In this document: positions 42,260 through 52,626 of the stretch, piece by piece
Position numbering within the stretch: the first letter of the stretch is position 1
Layout of the letters: every line of letters starts with the position of its first letter
Source of the DNA: Bacteroidaceae bacterium
Lineage (GTDB): Bacteria; Bacteroidota; Bacteroidia; Bacteroidales; Bacteroidaceae
Length of the DNA: 64,000 bases
Direction: 5' to 3'
Assembly: GCA_016286165.1 (NCBI GenBank)
Contig: JAEESE010000012.1
Coordinates: 62,001 to 126,000, forward strand
Program-made: the position numbers and the translations under genes
The notes under the pieces: model-generated
What the model was told of the DNA's origin: nothing
The model's input: only the letters and a program-made list of their open reading frames with translations
Database searches by the model: none

Positions 42260-44812
42260 TTATTGTTGATCGTCGCGGTCGAGAGTTATCGTCTGACCGT
42301 CGGACATCTGAGTGGGTTCAGGGAGCTCTGAGGCACGAGCTTCTTCAGGCAGCGATTCCTCGTCTTCCTCTGAAGGCACTACACATACGTTGGCAATGGT
42401 GTCGTTGCGCTTCTGCAGTTCGATGAGCTTCACGCCCTGGGTGGCACGTCCTTGAATCTTTATCTTCTCGAGTTTGAGACGCAGAGTGATGCCCGACTTG
42501 TTGATAATCATCAGATCTTCGTCGTTGGTCACGCTCTTGATAGCTGTGAGCAAGCCCGTCTTCTCTGTCACTTCCAAGGTCTTGACGCCCTTGCCGCCAC
42601 GGTTGGTGACGCGATAGTCGGTGACGTCGGAGCGTTTGCCATAGCCCTTCTCTGAAACCACGAGTATGGTCTCTTCCTCGGGCTTGTCTACCACTACCAT
42701 GCCTACTACCTCGTTGCCTTCGCCCTCAAGGGTGATACCGCGAACGCCGGTTGCCACGCGGCCCATAGTGCGAACGGCTGTTTCGTTGAAGCGCACGGCA
42801 CGTCCCATCTTGCTGGCAATCACTATCTCGTTGTTGCCATTGGTGAGGGCTACGTCTACCACGCGGTCGCCTTCAACGATATTGATTGCGTTGACGCCGT
42901 TGGTGCGTGGACGGCTGTAGTCAGCGAGCGATGTCTTCTTGATTGTACCGTTCTTGGTGCAGAAGATGACGTTGTGTGTTGCGTTGAACTCAGGATCGTT
43001 GAGCTTCCTCACGTAGAGGCATGCGTTTACGGCGTCGTCGGGCTCGATGTTCAGCATATTCTGTATTGCACGTCCCTTGCTGGCCTTGTTGCCTTCAGGG
43101 ATATCATATGCCTTGAGCCAGTAGCAGCGGCCTTTCTTCGTAAAGAAGAGCATGGTATTGTGCATAGTGGCACGATAGATATACTCAATGAAGTCGGCAT
43201 CGCGCGTGCTGCTGCCCTTGGAGCCTACGCCTCCACGACCTTGTGTGCGGAACTCTGCAAGCGGAGTTCGCTTGATATATCCGAGGTGACTGATAGTGAT
43301 CACTATCTCGTCGTCGGAATAGAAATCCTCGGGGTTGAACTCCTCGCTTGAATATACTATCTCCGAGCGGCGGGCATCACCGTATTTCTCTTTCACTTCG
43401 AGGAGCTCGTCCTTGATGACCTTCCAGCAGAGGGTGTCGTCGGTGAGGATCTGATTGTAGTAAGCAATCTTCTCCATCAGCTCGTCATATTCGGCATGCA
43501 GTTTCTCCTGCTGCAGACCGGTGAGCTGTGCCAGACGCATGTCTACGATGGCCTTCGATTGCAGCTCGTCAAGGTTGAAGCGCTGTTCCAGACGCTTGCG
43601 GGCTTCCTCAGGCGTCTTGCTCGACCTGATTATGTGTACCACCTCGTCGATATTATCGCTGGCGATGATGAGACCTTCCAGGATGTGGGCGCGCTCTTCG
43701 GCCTTGCGCTTGTCGTATTCTGTGCGACGGATAACCACTTCGTGGCGATGGTCGACGAAGCACTTTATCATATCGCGCAACGTAAGCAATTTCGGACGGC
43801 CTGCCACCAACGCGATAGAGTTGACGGAGAAGCTTGTCTGCAGCTGCGTCATCTTGTAGAGCTTGTTGAGCACCACGTTGGCGTTGAAGTCGCGCTTCAC
43901 ATCAATCACGATACGCATACCCTCGCGGTCGCTCTCGTCGTTGGCGTTCGAGATGCCTTCAATCTTATGGTCGTTCACCAACTCAGCTATCGACTTAATC
44001 AGCTCAGCCTTATTCACGCCATAGGGAATCTCGCTCACGATAATCTTGTCGTGCTGATCGCCCGGCTCTATCTCTGCCTTGGCACGCATCACGATGCGTC
44101 CGCGACCTGTCTCATAAGCATCGCGCACGCCCTGCATGCCATAGATATATGCTCCAGTCGGGAAATCCGGTGCGGGAATATAATGCATCAGACCTTCCAC
44201 GTCGATATCGGGGTTGTCGATGTAAGCCACGCAGCCGTCGATACATTCGCTGAGGTTGTGGGTGGGGATATTGGTAGCCATACCCACGGCAATACCTGTG
44301 GCACCGTTCACCAGCAGGTTGGGGAAAAGAGTAGGCAGCACGCTGGGCTCCTTCTCCTTGCCGTCGAAGTTGTCGACCATGTCCACAGTTTCCTTCTCAA
44401 GGTCCTGCATCATCGCTTCGCCCATTGAGGCGAGTCGTGCCTCGGTGTAACGCATGGCAGCCGGCGAGTCGCCGTCGACACTACCGAAGTTACCCTGTCC
44501 GTCGACCAGCGTATAACGCATGTTCCAATCCTGTGCCAAACGCACCATGGCGAAGTACACAGAGCTGTCGCCGTGAGGGTGATAGTGACCGAGCACATTA
44601 CCCACCGTACGTGCGCATTTGCGGTAGTCTTTGTCGTGCGTGTTGCCGTCAACGCGCATGCCATAAAGGATACGGCGGTGCACGGGCTTGAAGCCGTCGC
44701 GGGCATCAGGCAAGGCACGCGCCACGATTACCGACATCGAATAATCGAGGAATGAGCTTCGCATCTCCCGTTCGATGTCTACTTTGATAATTCTGTCTTC
44801 TGAATCTTGCAT
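42260..44812 (-). CDS. gyrA: DNA gyrase subunit A
   Basis: An 850-residue type IIA topoisomerase subunit. '[20 protein letters not shown]'-like N-terminus (here '[15 protein letters not shown]'), the quinolone-region segment '[17 protein letters not shown]' and the catalytic Tyr in '[10 protein letters not shown]' are all present. The C-terminal beta-pinwheel shows repeated '[17 protein letters not shown]' and 'GRAVRFNE' type blades, and the acidic tail follows. The GyrA-box-like '[10 protein letters not shown]' segment supports gyrase over topoisomerase IV. It introduces negative supercoils with GyrB. Its promoter lies inside a palindrome (44951-45002). Confidence 0.95.
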   Translation of the reverse strand: MQDSEDRIIKVDIEREMRSSFLDYSMSVIVARALPDARDGFKPVHRRILYGMRVDGNTHDKDYRKCARTVGNVLGHYHPHGDSSVYFAMVRLAQDWNMRYTLVDGQGNFGSVDGDSPAAMRYTEARLASMGEAMMQDLEKETVDMVDNFDGKEKEPSVLPTLFPNLLVNGATGIAVGMATNIPTHNLSECIDGCVAYIDNPDIDVEGLMHYIPAPDFPTGAYIYGMQGVRDAYETGRGRIVMRAKAEIEPGDQHDKIIVSEIPYGVNKAELIKSIAELVNDHKIEGISNANDESDREGMRIVIDVKRDFNANVVLNKLYKMTQLQTSFSVNSIALVAGRPKLLTLRDMIKCFVDHRHEVVIRRTEYDKRKAEERAHILEGLIIASDNIDEVVHIIRSSKTPEEARKRLEQRFNLDELQSKAIVDMRLAQLTGLQQEKLHAEYDELMEKIAYYNQILTDDTLCWKVIKDELLEVKEKYGDARRSEIVYSSEEFNPEDFYSDDEIVITISHLGYIKRTPLAEFRTQGRGGVGSKGSSTRDADFIEYIYRATMHNTMLFFTKKGRCYWLKAYDIPEGNKASKGRAIQNMLNIEPDDAVNACLYVRKLNDPEFNATHNVIFCTKNGTIKKTSLADYSRPRTNGVNAINIVEGDRVVDVALTNGNNEIVIASKMGRAVRFNETAVRTMGRVATGVRGITLEGEGNEVVGMVVVDKPEEETILVVSEKGYGKRSDVTDYRVTNRGGKGVKTLEVTEKTGLLTAIKSVTNDEDLMIINKSGITLRLKLEKIKIQGRATQGVKLIELQKRNDTIANVCVVPSEEDEESLPEEARASELPEPTQMSDGQTITLDRDDQQ

Positions 44813-44950
44813 TGTTTCGTTTAACGTTTAGCTATTAACGTTTAGCGCTTATGATTTATAGTTTGCTTTATATTGTAAAGATATTTCTTTTGTAAGATTT
44901 CCTTTCAATGCGTCAGAGGCGAAAAAAACGGCCTTTTCTTGAAAAAAGAA

Positions 44951-45002
44951 TGTCGGTTGCCTAAAAACGCGTACAAATATAACGCATTTTAGGCAACCGA
45001 CA
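44951..45002 (-). promoter_or_regulatory. gyrA promoter set in the loop of a 16-bp inverted repeat; probable clpC terminator
   Basis: Perfect arms at 44951-44966 and 44987-45002 (core TCGGTTGCCTAAAA) enclose 20 bases. On the minus strand the loop contains TATATTTG (44981-44974), and TTTG (45004-45001) lies 19 bases upstream, partly in the arm: a complete Bacteroidetes promoter pointing at gyrA. The same sequence, read through from clpC, forms a strong stem followed by TTCTTTTTTC, so it can also stop clpC transcription. Confidence 0.75.
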
Positions 45003-45038
45003 AAATCTTTTGGTTAAAAAGAAGTTAAATCGCGTGTT

Positions 45039-47558
45039 TTAGGCTTCTTCGGGCTCTTTCCGTACTAATTTCAGCTTGTCGTCGGCCACATCGACCACTA
45101 CCGTCTGCCCTTCGCTCACTTGTTCATCAAGGATGAGCTGACAGAAAGCATCTTCCACCGACGACTGGATAAGTCGCTTCAGCGGACGGGCTCCGAACTG
45201 AACGTCGTAGCCTTTGTCTGCAAGCCAATTGCGTGCGGCATCGGTGAGCTCGATATGATAGCCCATCTCCTCGATACGCTTTGCCAGCGGACGCATCTCT
45301 ATGTCCACTATCTTATGCAGGCTCTCCTTCGAGAGCTGGTCGAAGAAGATGATATCGTCCAGACGGTTGAGGAACTCTGGCGAGAACTGGCGTTGCAACG
45401 TCTTCTGAATGATGCTGCGTGCCAGGTCGCGGTTCTGCGTGTCGCCTCGTGTGAAGCCTATGCCCTGTCCGAACTCCTTCAGCTGCTTTGTGCCGCTGTT
45501 CGAAGTCATCACTATCACCGTGTTGCGGAAGTCCACCGTAGTGCCGTTGCCGTCGGTGAGTCGGCCTTCGTCCATCACCTGCAGCAGTATGTTGAACACA
45601 TCCGGGTGTGCCTTCTCTATCTCGTCCAACAGCACTATTGAGTAAGGCTTGCGACGCACACGGTCGGTGAGCTGTCCGCCCTCCTCATATCCCACGTATC
45701 CCGGAGGCGCTCCTACCATGCGACTCACGGTATGCTTCTCCATGTATTCGCTCATATCGACGCGAATCAAGGCTTCTTCGCTGCCGAAAAGCTCTACGGC
45801 AAGCCGCTTGGTAAGATATGTTTTGCCCACGCCTGTGGGACCCAGGAACATGAATGTGCCGATGGGCTTGTTCGGATCTTTAAGTCCTACGCGCGAGCGC
45901 TGGATGGCATGCACGAGTTTGTCCACGGCATCGTCCTGCCCCACTACGGAGTTCTTCAATGCCGGACCGAGGTTGCGAAGGCGTTCGTTCTCGCTCTCCC
46001 CTACCCTCTGCACAGGTATGCCTGTCATCATCGCCACCACTTCGGCAACGTCCGTCTCGCTGATTTCCTCGCGCACTTCGCGCAACTGGTGCTCCCAGTC
46101 CTTCTTCATCTGCTGCAGGCGTTCCTGCTCGTTGGCCAGTTGGTCGCGGTATTCGGCAGCGAGTTCGAATTTCTGCTGCTGCACGGCCTGGTCTTTCAGT
46201 TCCTTCAGATGACTGCAGAGCTCCTCCTTGCGCATTATCTCCTCGCTGAACGGCATATTCACGAGATGTGCCCGCGAGCCTGCCTCGTCCATCGCGTCGA
46301 TGGCTTTGTCGGGCAGACAGCGGTCGGTGAGATAGCGGTCGGTGAGCGTCACGCACGCCTTGAGAGCATCGTCGGAATAACGCACGTTGTGGTGCTCCTC
46401 GTAGCGCTCCTTGATATTCATCAGTATGTCGAGCGTCTCGTCGGGCGAAGTGGGCTCCACGAGCACTTTCTGGAAACGGCGTTCCAGGGCGCCGTCCTTC
46501 TCGATGCTCTTCTTGTACTCATCTATGGTGGTGGCGCCTATGCACTGCACCTCGCCGCGTGCGAGTGCAGGTTTCAGCATATTCGCGGCGTCCATAGTGC
46601 CGGCAGCCGATCCTGCACCTATTATGGTGTGAATCTCGTCGATGAACAGGATTATCTCCTTGTGGTCGTGCAGTTCGTTGATGATGGCCTTGAGGCGCTC
46701 CTCAAACTGTCCGCGGTATTTGGTACCTGCCACTACGCCTGCCAAGTCAAGCACTATGACACGCTTGTCGAACAGCAGACGTGCCACCTTATGCTGCACG
46801 ATGCGCAGCGCCAGGCCTTCCACTATGGCGCTCTTGCCCACTCCGGGCAGACCTATGAGTATGGGGTTGTTCTTCTTCCTGCGACACAGGATCTGCGCCA
46901 CGCGTTGTATCTCGTTCTCTCGGCCCACTATCGGGTCGAGCAAGCCCTGTTCGGCAGCCTTGGTGAGGTCAGTGCCGAAGGTGTCGAGGGCGGGTGTGCC
47001 GCCTTCCTTGCCGGTACGCTTGCGCGAGGAGGTCTGCTGTCTGGCAGCGCCCTGTCCCGCACGGCCTGTGTTGTGCAGGTCGTCGTCCTCTTCGTCGTCC
47101 TCATCCTCGTCGGTGAAGCCGAAGGTGGCCTGCGGGTCCTGCTTCTGCGTCAGCGCATTCTTCACGCCCTGATAATCCACGCCGTACTGGTTGAGCAGCT
47201 GGCACACCGAATCACTGCGGTCGCGCAGCATCGCCAACAGCAGGTGCTCCGTGTCAGCCTCCTCGGCATGCATGGCCCGCGCTTCGAGCAGTGTCAGCTT
47301 GATGATACGGCTTGAGGCGGCGCTGAGCAGCGGATCATGTGCCACGGCCTGACCTTCGAGTCCGGCTTCCGTGCTGGCTTTCAGCAGCATGATGTCCACG
47401 CCGAAGCCTTCGAGCAGGCCCATGGCATTGGACCCTTCCTCGCGTAGCAGAGCCAATAGCAGGTGAGCGGGCTCCACGTAGGCAGAGCTCAGTCGTTCGG
47501 CCTCTTCCTTGCCGTAGTTGAGTATAGCTGTTATCTTTGGTGAAAGCTTATTTTCCAT
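45039..47558 (-). CDS. clpC: ClpC-type AAA+ ATPase of the Clp protease
   Basis: An 839-residue Hsp100 unfoldase. Order: two Clp-N repeats (about 1-145), an acidic linker rich in Asp/Glu (about 150-170), AAA-1 with Walker A 'GLPGVGKS' (about 235-242), a middle domain with a UVR motif ('[13 protein letters not shown]'), and AAA-2 with 'GPTGVGKT' and '[12 protein letters not shown]'. The UVR motif marks ClpC rather than ClpA or ClpB. It feeds unfolded proteins to ClpP. It has a well-formed promoter at 47627-47657. Confidence 0.93.
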   Translation of the reverse strand: MENKLSPKITAILNYGKEEAERLSSAYVEPAHLLLALLREEGSNAMGLLEGFGVDIMLLKASTEAGLEGQAVAHDPLLSAASSRIIKLTLLEARAMHAEEADTEHLLLAMLRDRSDSVCQLLNQYGVDYQGVKNALTQKQDPQATFGFTDEDEDDEEDDDLHNTGRAGQGAARQQTSSRKRTGKEGGTPALDTFGTDLTKAAEQGLLDPIVGRENEIQRVAQILCRRKKNNPILIGLPGVGKSAIVEGLALRIVQHKVARLLFDKRVIVLDLAGVVAGTKYRGQFEERLKAIINELHDHKEIILFIDEIHTIIGAGSAAGTMDAANMLKPALARGEVQCIGATTIDEYKKSIEKDGALERRFQKVLVEPTSPDETLDILMNIKERYEEHHNVRYSDDALKACVTLTDRYLTDRCLPDKAIDAMDEAGSRAHLVNMPFSEEIMRKEELCSHLKELKDQAVQQQKFELAAEYRDQLANEQERLQQMKKDWEHQLREVREEISETDVAEVVAMMTGIPVQRVGESENERLRNLGPALKNSVVGQDDAVDKLVHAIQRSRVGLKDPNKPIGTFMFLGPTGVGKTYLTKRLAVELFGSEEALIRVDMSEYMEKHTVSRMVGAPPGYVGYEEGGQLTDRVRRKPYSIVLLDEIEKAHPDVFNILLQVMDEGRLTDGNGTTVDFRNTVIVMTSNSGTKQLKEFGQGIGFTRGDTQNRDLARSIIQKTLQRQFSPEFLNRLDDIIFFDQLSKESLHKIVDIEMRPLAKRIEEMGYHIELTDAARNWLADKGYDVQFGARPLKRLIQSSVEDAFCQLILDEQVSEGQTVVVDVADDKLKLVRKEPEEA

Positions 47559-47626
47559 CTAAAGTCGTCAATTCTCAATTAATAGTTTTTACCTAAGAAT
47601 TTATTATCCTCTCACGAAACTTTTGC

Positions 47627-47657
47627 AAAGATACGTCGTTTTCTTGTTACCAACAAA
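47627..47657 (-). promoter_or_regulatory. clpC promoter
   Basis: TTTG (47657-47654) and TATCTTTG (47634-47627) are 19 bases apart on the minus strand, a full consensus match. The leader to the ATG at 47558 is about 60 bases. Confidence 0.75.
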
Positions 47658-47688
47658 AATTTTTGTGTTTTTTAGGAGTTTTTGGGGA

Positions 47689-49743
47689 CTACCCCATCAT
47701 CTCCACCGAGCGCTTCACGAAACGTGTCAGGGCCTCGCCCGTGAGCAGTCCGTTCTGCAGCAGCGCCAGGTCGATGAGCTGGTGCACGCGCTCGTTGTCC
47801 TTGGCGTAGTCGGCCAGCACGTCCTTGCGCTTCTGCTCCTCAGCCTCGATGGCTTTGCGGCAGTCCTCCATGTCCTTGCGCTCGTCGTCGGTAATCTCGT
47901 CGTACTTCTTCTTGTCCTGCTCGGCCTGCAGCACCTGCTTGCGGGCATTCAGTCCGCGCAGCTCAGCCTCGATGGGCTTCAGGGCTTCGGCCGTGGCGGC
48001 TTCGCTCTGTTCCAGCACGTCCTTGATGAGACGGTTGTCGGTGTTGAGCACGAGGCTGTACATATCGGGCATCTCGCCGTAGAATCCCATGCCGGGCTGT
48101 ATCTTTGCCATATCCTTCATGCGGCGCATATACTCGCTCTGCGTGATCACGACAGGCATCTGGTCCTCGCCCATAGGCTGTGTCTCCACGTGGTAGGTCA
48201 CTTTCTCCGTGTTGGGCATCTGCGTCTCGAAAACGGCTGACAGATTGGCAGACCTGTCGGCTGACAATTCTTCACCCTTCGGTTCGTCCTTCTGTATCAG
48301 ACGGTCTATGACGTCGCTGTCCACACGTGTGAACGCCGTCTTCTCCAGCTTGCGCTCCAGCATCTGCACTACGGGCGTATCCAGCTGACCGTCGAGCAGC
48401 AGCACATTGTATCCCTTCGCGCGTGCGTTATCTATATATGTGTACTGAGCCTCGCGGTCGGCGGCGTAGAGATAGACGAGCTTGCCGTCCTTGTCGGTCT
48501 GCGCGTCCTTGATGAGCGTCTGGTACTCGTCGAGCGTGTAGTACTTGCCCTCGGTGTCCTTCACGAGGTAGAACGCCTTGGCCTTCTCGTAGAAGTCGTC
48601 CTCGGTGAGCATGCCGTAGGAGATGAAGATCTTGATATCGTCCCACTTGGCCTCGAAGTCCTTGCGGTCGTTCTTGAACAGCGACGACAGGCGGTCGGCC
48701 ACCTTCTTGGTGATATAACCGCTGATTTTCTTTACGTTAGAGTCGCTCTGTAGGTACGAACGCGACACGTTCAACGGGATGTCGGGCGAGTCGATGGTGC
48801 CGTGGAGCAGCGTGAGGAAGTCGGGCACTATGCCTTCCACCTGGTCGGTGACAAACACCTGATTGCAGTACAGTTGTATCTTGTTGCGCTGCAGGTCCAG
48901 GTTGTTCTTGATCTTCGGGAAATAGAGTATGCCGGTGAGGTTGAACGGGTAGTCCACGTTCAGGTGAATCCAGAACAGGGGCTCGTCGGCCATGGGGTAC
49001 AGCTGGCGGTAGAAGGCCTTGTAGTCCTCGTCCTTCAGGTCGGCAGGCTTGCGTGTCCACAGCGGCGTGGTGTCGTTCACCTGGTTGTCCTCGTCGGTGT
49101 CCTGCATCTTGCCGTCCTTCCATTCCTGCTTCTTGCCGAACACTACGGGCACGGGCAGGAAGTGGCAGAACTTCTTCAGCAGACCTTCCAGGCGCTCCTT
49201 CTCGAGGAACTCCTTGCAGTCGTCCGACAGGTGCATCACGATATCCGTGCCGCGGTCGTCCTTCTCCACCTCGTCGAGGGTGAATTCAGGCGAACCGTCG
49301 CAGCTCCATTTCACGGCCTGTGCGCCTTCCTGGTAGCTCTTGGTGATGATGTCCACGCGGTCGCTGACCATGAAACTGGAGTAGAATCCCAGTCCGAAAT
49401 GTCCGATGATGGCGTTGGCGTCCTCCTTGTATTTTTCCAGGAAGTCGTTGGCGCCCGAGAAAGCTATCTGGTTGATATACTTGTCAATCTCCTCGGCGGT
49501 CATACCTATGCCGCGGTCGCTCACGGTGATGGTGCCGGCGTCCTTGTCCACCTTCACCTCCACCTTCAGGTCGCCCAGCTCGCCCTTGAAGTCGCCCTTG
49601 CCGGCCAACGTCTTCAGCTTCTGCGTGGCGTCCACTGCGTTCGACACTATCTCACGGATGAAAATCTCGTGGTCAGAATACAAAAACTTCTTGATTACAG
49701 GGAATATGTTCTCTGTTGTTACTCCGATATTACCTTTTTGCAT
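47689..49743 (-). CDS. htpG: Molecular chaperone HtpG (Hsp90)
   Basis: A 684-residue Hsp90. The GHKL ATPase shows 'IFIREIVSNAVDATQKL' (Glu and Asn of the N-box), 'SDRGIGMTAEEID' and 'GHFGLGFYSSFMV'. The middle domain has 'LYFPKI' and 'RSYLQSDSNVKKI', with the catalytic Arg region intact. The C-terminal part holds a Lys/Glu-rich stretch before a short dimerisation end. It refolds client proteins under stress. A sigma-54-type promoter and a palindrome lie just upstream. Confidence 0.96.
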   Translation of the reverse strand: MQKGNIGVTTENIFPVIKKFLYSDHEIFIREIVSNAVDATQKLKTLAGKGDFKGELGDLKVEVKVDKDAGTITVSDRGIGMTAEEIDKYINQIAFSGANDFLEKYKEDANAIIGHFGLGFYSSFMVSDRVDIITKSYQEGAQAVKWSCDGSPEFTLDEVEKDDRGTDIVMHLSDDCKEFLEKERLEGLLKKFCHFLPVPVVFGKKQEWKDGKMQDTDEDNQVNDTTPLWTRKPADLKDEDYKAFYRQLYPMADEPLFWIHLNVDYPFNLTGILYFPKIKNNLDLQRNKIQLYCNQVFVTDQVEGIVPDFLTLLHGTIDSPDIPLNVSRSYLQSDSNVKKISGYITKKVADRLSSLFKNDRKDFEAKWDDIKIFISYGMLTEDDFYEKAKAFYLVKDTEGKYYTLDEYQTLIKDAQTDKDGKLVYLYAADREAQYTYIDNARAKGYNVLLLDGQLDTPVVQMLERKLEKTAFTRVDSDVIDRLIQKDEPKGEELSADRSANLSAVFETQMPNTEKVTYHVETQPMGEDQMPVVITQSEYMRRMKDMAKIQPGMGFYGEMPDMYSLVLNTDNRLIKDVLEQSEAATAEALKPIEAELRGLNARKQVLQAEQDKKKYDEITDDERKDMEDCRKAIEAEEQKRKDVLADYAKDNERVHQLIDLALLQNGLLTGEALTRFVKRSVEMMG

Positions 49744-49792
49744 GATTGTTTATTGTTTTTGAGGTTTAAATTCTACTTATCACCATCACCAA

Positions 49793-49809
49793 TGCAAAAG
49801 GCGTGCCAA
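49793..49809 (-). promoter_or_regulatory. Sigma-54-type promoter of htpG
   Basis: On the minus strand TTGGCACGCCTTTTGCA fits the -24/-12 consensus (TGGCACG-N4-TTGCA), with GG and GC exactly 10 bases apart. The predicted transcription start is near 49782, about 39 bases before the ATG. This class of promoter needs RpoN and an activator ATPase. Confidence 0.7.
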
Positions 49810-49818
49810 ACCCGTAAT

Positions 49819-49831
49819 TGTCAGTCTGACA
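49819..49831. promoter_or_regulatory. Perfect palindrome next to the htpG promoter
   Basis: TGTCAGTCTGACA has two 6-base arms around one base. It ends 10 bases upstream of the -24 element. It is a probable protein-binding site for a regulator of htpG; which protein is unknown. Confidence 0.55.
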
Positions 49832-49857
49832 TTATTTTTGGCAATGATATAGGAGAT

Positions 49858-50080
49858 GGCACAAAGTCAGAGAATAAGTCCCGTAGGGACGAAGGATATT
49901 AGGCAGGGGTGGAACCCCTGCTCCATGACAGCAAAATATTTGAGCCCTGTAGGGGCGACGGAACAATCTTGCGTGCTCCTGCGTACCTACGGCACTCTAT
50001 ATACCTTACCTCGTTGAACAGGGGTTCTCGCTTCGCTTCACCCCTGCCTAAATTCCTATGCCCCTCTGGGGCTTTGTGCC
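49858..50080. repeat. Palindromic MITE-like element between htpG and ald
   Basis: Terminal inverted repeats GGCACAAAG (49858-49866) and CTTTGTGCC (50072-50080) bound 223 bases. Inside, ATTAGGCAGGGGT (49898-49910) is answered by ACCCCTGCCTAA (50040-50051). GTCCCGTAGGGAC and CCCTGTAGGGG are small internal palindromes. There is no ORF. Non-autonomous elements of this look are common between genes in Bacteroidales. Confidence 0.65.
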
Positions 50081-50313
50081 AACTGCTATATTACGCCCTA
50101 GTAAATTATCCCATCGTATATAAATCGTAAATCGTAAATTGTCAAATAGTAAATTAACTAGGATCGTCAAATCGTAAATTACTTCAGATCTATTTAATCC
50201 GCGAAAAAATGTTAAATCATTGCCTTGTAGATATATTGTTTGAAAATAAGTGTTTATATTTGTAGCAACATTTTCAAGAAATGGTATTGTTTGACCTTTA
50301 ACTCACTTGCCTT
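50081..50313. other. Intergenic leader of ald with short repeats
   Basis: Repeated words AAATCGTAAAT / AAATAGTAAATT occur at 50126-50185. TATATTTG at 50256-50263 is a plausible ald -7 element, with no clear -33. The leader to the ATG would be about 45 bases. Confidence 0.4.
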
Positions 50314-51414
50314 ATGAAAGTAGGAATCCCAAAAGAAATCAAGAACAACGAGAACCGCGTGGGCATGACACCTGCAGGCGTGGCTGCCCTCACCCGTCGC
50401 GGCCACGAAGTGTGTGTGCAACATACCGCCGGCAACGGCAGCGGTTTCAGCGACGACGACTACGTGAAGGCGGGGGCTAACATCCTGCCTGCCATCGAGG
50501 ACGTCTACCGCGAGTGCGACATGATAGTCAAGGTGAAGGAGCCTATCGAGCCTGAGTATGCGCTGGTGCGCAGGGGCCAGCTCATCTTCACCTATTTCCA
50601 TTTCGCCTGCGAGCGCGAGCTCACGGAAGCCATGATAAAGAGCGGCGCGGTGTGTCTGGCCTACGAGACGGTGCAGTTGCCCAACGGCACGCTGCCTCTG
50701 CTGCAACCCATGAGCGAGGTGGCAGGACGCATGGCAACGCTCAACGGCGCCTATTACCTGCAGAAGACGAAGGGCGGCAAGGGCAAGCTCATCAGCGGAG
50801 TGCCCGGAGTGAGTCCCGCACGCGTGCTGGTGCTCGGAGGCGGTGTCGTGGGCGAGGCGGCAGCTCTGATGGCTGCGGGCTTAGGTGCCGACGTCACCAT
50901 CGCCGATATCTCGCTGCCCCGACTGCGTCAGCTGGACATCGAGACGCCGGCCAACGTTCACACGCTTTACTCCTCTGAGCACAACATCAGGCAGCAGTTG
51001 CCTACGGTGGATATCGTGGTGGGCAGTGTGCTGGTGCCGGGCGATAAGACGCCGCACCTGATAACACGCGATATGCTCGCACTGATGGAACCCGGCACCG
51101 TGCTGGTGGATGTTGCCATTGACCAAGGCGGCTGCTTCGAGACATCACACCCCACTACGCATAGCGACCCCGTCTATACCGAGCAGGGCATCGTACACTA
51201 TTGCGTGGCCAATATCCCAGGTGCTGTGCCCAACACCTCCACCCTCGCCCTCACCAATGCCACGTTGCGTTATGTGCTGGCGCTGGCCGACAAGGGATGG
51301 CAGCAGGCTTGCAAGGACGATCCAGCCCTCGCCAAAGGTCTTAACATCGTGGAAGGAAAGGTGGTGTTCAAAGCCGTTGCCGACGTGTTTAATCTGCCGT
51401 ACGAAGGAGATTAG
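50314..51414 (+). CDS. ald: Alanine dehydrogenase
   Basis: A 366-residue NAD-dependent enzyme, close to the family length of about 370, opening '[20 protein letters not shown]'. It catalyses reversible oxidative deamination of L-alanine to pyruvate. Seen motifs: '[10 protein letters not shown]', the catalytic His in '[10 protein letters not shown]', the Rossmann motif '[24 protein letters not shown]' region (about 170-193), and '[14 protein letters not shown]' and '[14 protein letters not shown]'. It is a single-gene unit, rightward. Confidence 0.96.
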   Translation: MKVGIPKEIKNNENRVGMTPAGVAALTRRGHEVCVQHTAGNGSGFSDDDYVKAGANILPAIEDVYRECDMIVKVKEPIEPEYALVRRGQLIFTYFHFACERELTEAMIKSGAVCLAYETVQLPNGTLPLLQPMSEVAGRMATLNGAYYLQKTKGGKGKLISGVPGVSPARVLVLGGGVVGEAAALMAAGLGADVTIADISLPRLRQLDIETPANVHTLYSSEHNIRQQLPTVDIVVGSVLVPGDKTPHLITRDMLALMEPGTVLVDVAIDQGGCFETSHPTTHSDPVYTEQGIVHYCVANIPGAVPNTSTLALTNATLRYVLALADKGWQQACKDDPALAKGLNIVEGKVVFKAVADVFNLPYEGD

Positions 51415-51695
51415 TGCCCTTCGGGCGGTTAGTGTCGCTGCGCGACGGTTAGAACGCTTAAGATTAAGGATTAAAGATTAAGGATTAAGGCTGGTTGTCA
51501 ACACTTCGGACCACCTTTCATCCCCCACCGGGGGATTACAGGGGGCTCCTCTCAACTAACCCGGTCAAGGTCAAGGTTAACGTTAAGGTTCCAACTCTTA
51601 ATTCTTAACTCTTAACTGGTTAAGGTTAACGTCAAGGTTAAGGTTCCAACTCTTAACTCTTAACTCTTAACTATTAACTATTAACTCTAAACCTC
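51415..51695. repeat. Repeat-rich spacer between ald and the GH16 gene
   Basis: It holds two GC hairpins joined by copies of GGTTAG (51415-51452), the left arm of a 42-bp inverted repeat (51459-51500), a C-rich/G-rich palindrome (51518-51552), and runs of TTAACTCTTAAC and AAGGTTAACGTTAAGG (51570-51690). No ORF. Confidence 0.7.
51459..51500 (+). repeat. Left arm of a 42-bp perfect inverted repeat
   Basis: Exact reverse complement of 55524-55565. It includes AAGATTAAGGATTAAAG and ends in GGCTGGTTGTCA. The pair encloses the GH16, dockerin and GH35 genes. Confidence 0.85.
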
Positions 51696-52616
51696 ATGAT
51701 TCCCTCTCATCTTGAAGCTAATCACTCCCCTCGCCTTTGGGGTAGCGAAGGAAACAGGCGATTGACTAAATGTCAATCGACCCTGAGCGGCCGAAGCAGA
51801 CCTCTTCTGCGGAGGGCGGCCAGGGTCGGGGGTGAGGCTTTCCTCTTCCTCCTCACCCTCTCCCTGTCTTCGTGCCGCGGCCCGAAAGGTGATTGGGAAC
51901 TGGTATGGGAGGATAACTTCGACAGCGGTGTGCTCGACACCACCCTATGGTCGCGCACCACTCGTGGCAGAGCCGACTGGCAGGACACGCAGTCGGATGA
52001 TCCTCGGTGTCTGGAGATGCGCGACGGACATCTCGTGTTGCGCGGCATAGTCAACGACAACCCCAACGACACAGCCCAATTCCTCACCGGCGGCGTGTGG
52101 ACCATAGATAAGAAAGCCCTGCAGCCCGGACGCATAGAGGTGCGGGCACGTCTGCATAAAGCCAAGGGCGCTTGGCCGGCGATATGGACGATGGGCTTCG
52201 ACCGCAAAGCGGCACCCTGGCCCAAGGGCGGTGAGATAGACATCATGGAACGGCTCAACGGCGACTCCATAGCTTACCAGACTGCCCATAGCCACTGGAC
52301 GTACTATGTCAATCACAACCGCAGCAAACCCGTTCACGGCGGCAGTGGTGCCATAGACCCCGACGGATGGAATGTCTACGCCGTAGATATACACCCCGAC
52401 AGCCTGGTCTTCCACATCAACGGCATCACCACTTTCACCTACCACCGCGTGGATTCAATACCCTCCGAGAGCCAGTTCCCATACTTCCGCACCCAATATC
52501 TACTCATCGATATGCAGTTGGGCGGCAAATGGGTCGGCAGCGTAGATCCCGCAGACCTGCCAGTGGAGATGGAGATAGACTGGGTGCGCAACTGGGTGAG
52601 ACGTAAGAAACATTAG
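51696..52616 (+). CDS. GH16-family glycoside hydrolase lipoprotein
   Basis: A 306-residue frame. Residues 1-47 are not typical; then comes a hydrophobic stretch with lipobox 'LSLSSC' and a GH16 beta-jelly-roll (about 65-300) with the catalytic signature 'GGEIDIMER', which contains both Glu (nucleophile and acid/base). GH16 enzymes cut beta-1,3/1,4-glucans, galactans, agar or similar. The only ATG before the lipobox is at 51696. The DNA of the first 47 codons contains palindromic repeat pieces (51733-51745 and 51800-51832), so the native start may have been overwritten or lies at a non-ATG codon. The catalytic domain appears complete. Exact substrate cannot be told. Confidence 0.85.
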   Translation: MIPSHLEANHSPRLWGSEGNRRLTKCQSTLSGRSRPLLRRAARVGGEAFLFLLTLSLSSCRGPKGDWELVWEDNFDSGVLDTTLWSRTTRGRADWQDTQSDDPRCLEMRDGHLVLRGIVNDNPNDTAQFLTGGVWTIDKKALQPGRIEVRARLHKAKGAWPAIWTMGFDRKAAPWPKGGEIDIMERLNGDSIAYQTAHSHWTYYVNHNRSKPVHGGSGAIDPDGWNVYAVDIHPDSLVFHINGITTFTYHRVDSIPSESQFPYFRTQYLLIDMQLGGKWVGSVDPADLPVEMEIDWVRNWVRRKKH

Positions 52617-52626
52617 ATACGAACTC

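Noticed and set aside
43496..44428. Plus-strand ORF of 310 codons over gyrA
   Set aside because: Antisense shadow of a gene with complete gyrase motifs.
42260..44812. Topoisomerase IV subunit A (ParC) as alternative
   Set aside because: The '[10 protein letters not shown]' GyrA-box-like segment and the long C-terminal pinwheel with acidic tail favour GyrA.
45732..47315. Long plus-strand ORF of 527 codons
   Set aside because: It is antisense to clpC, whose motifs are complete; the long frame results from codon bias.
51415..51452. Terminator of ald from the two GC hairpins
   Set aside because: Hairpins are present but no T-run follows either; they look like repeat DNA. Left as part of the repeat spacer.
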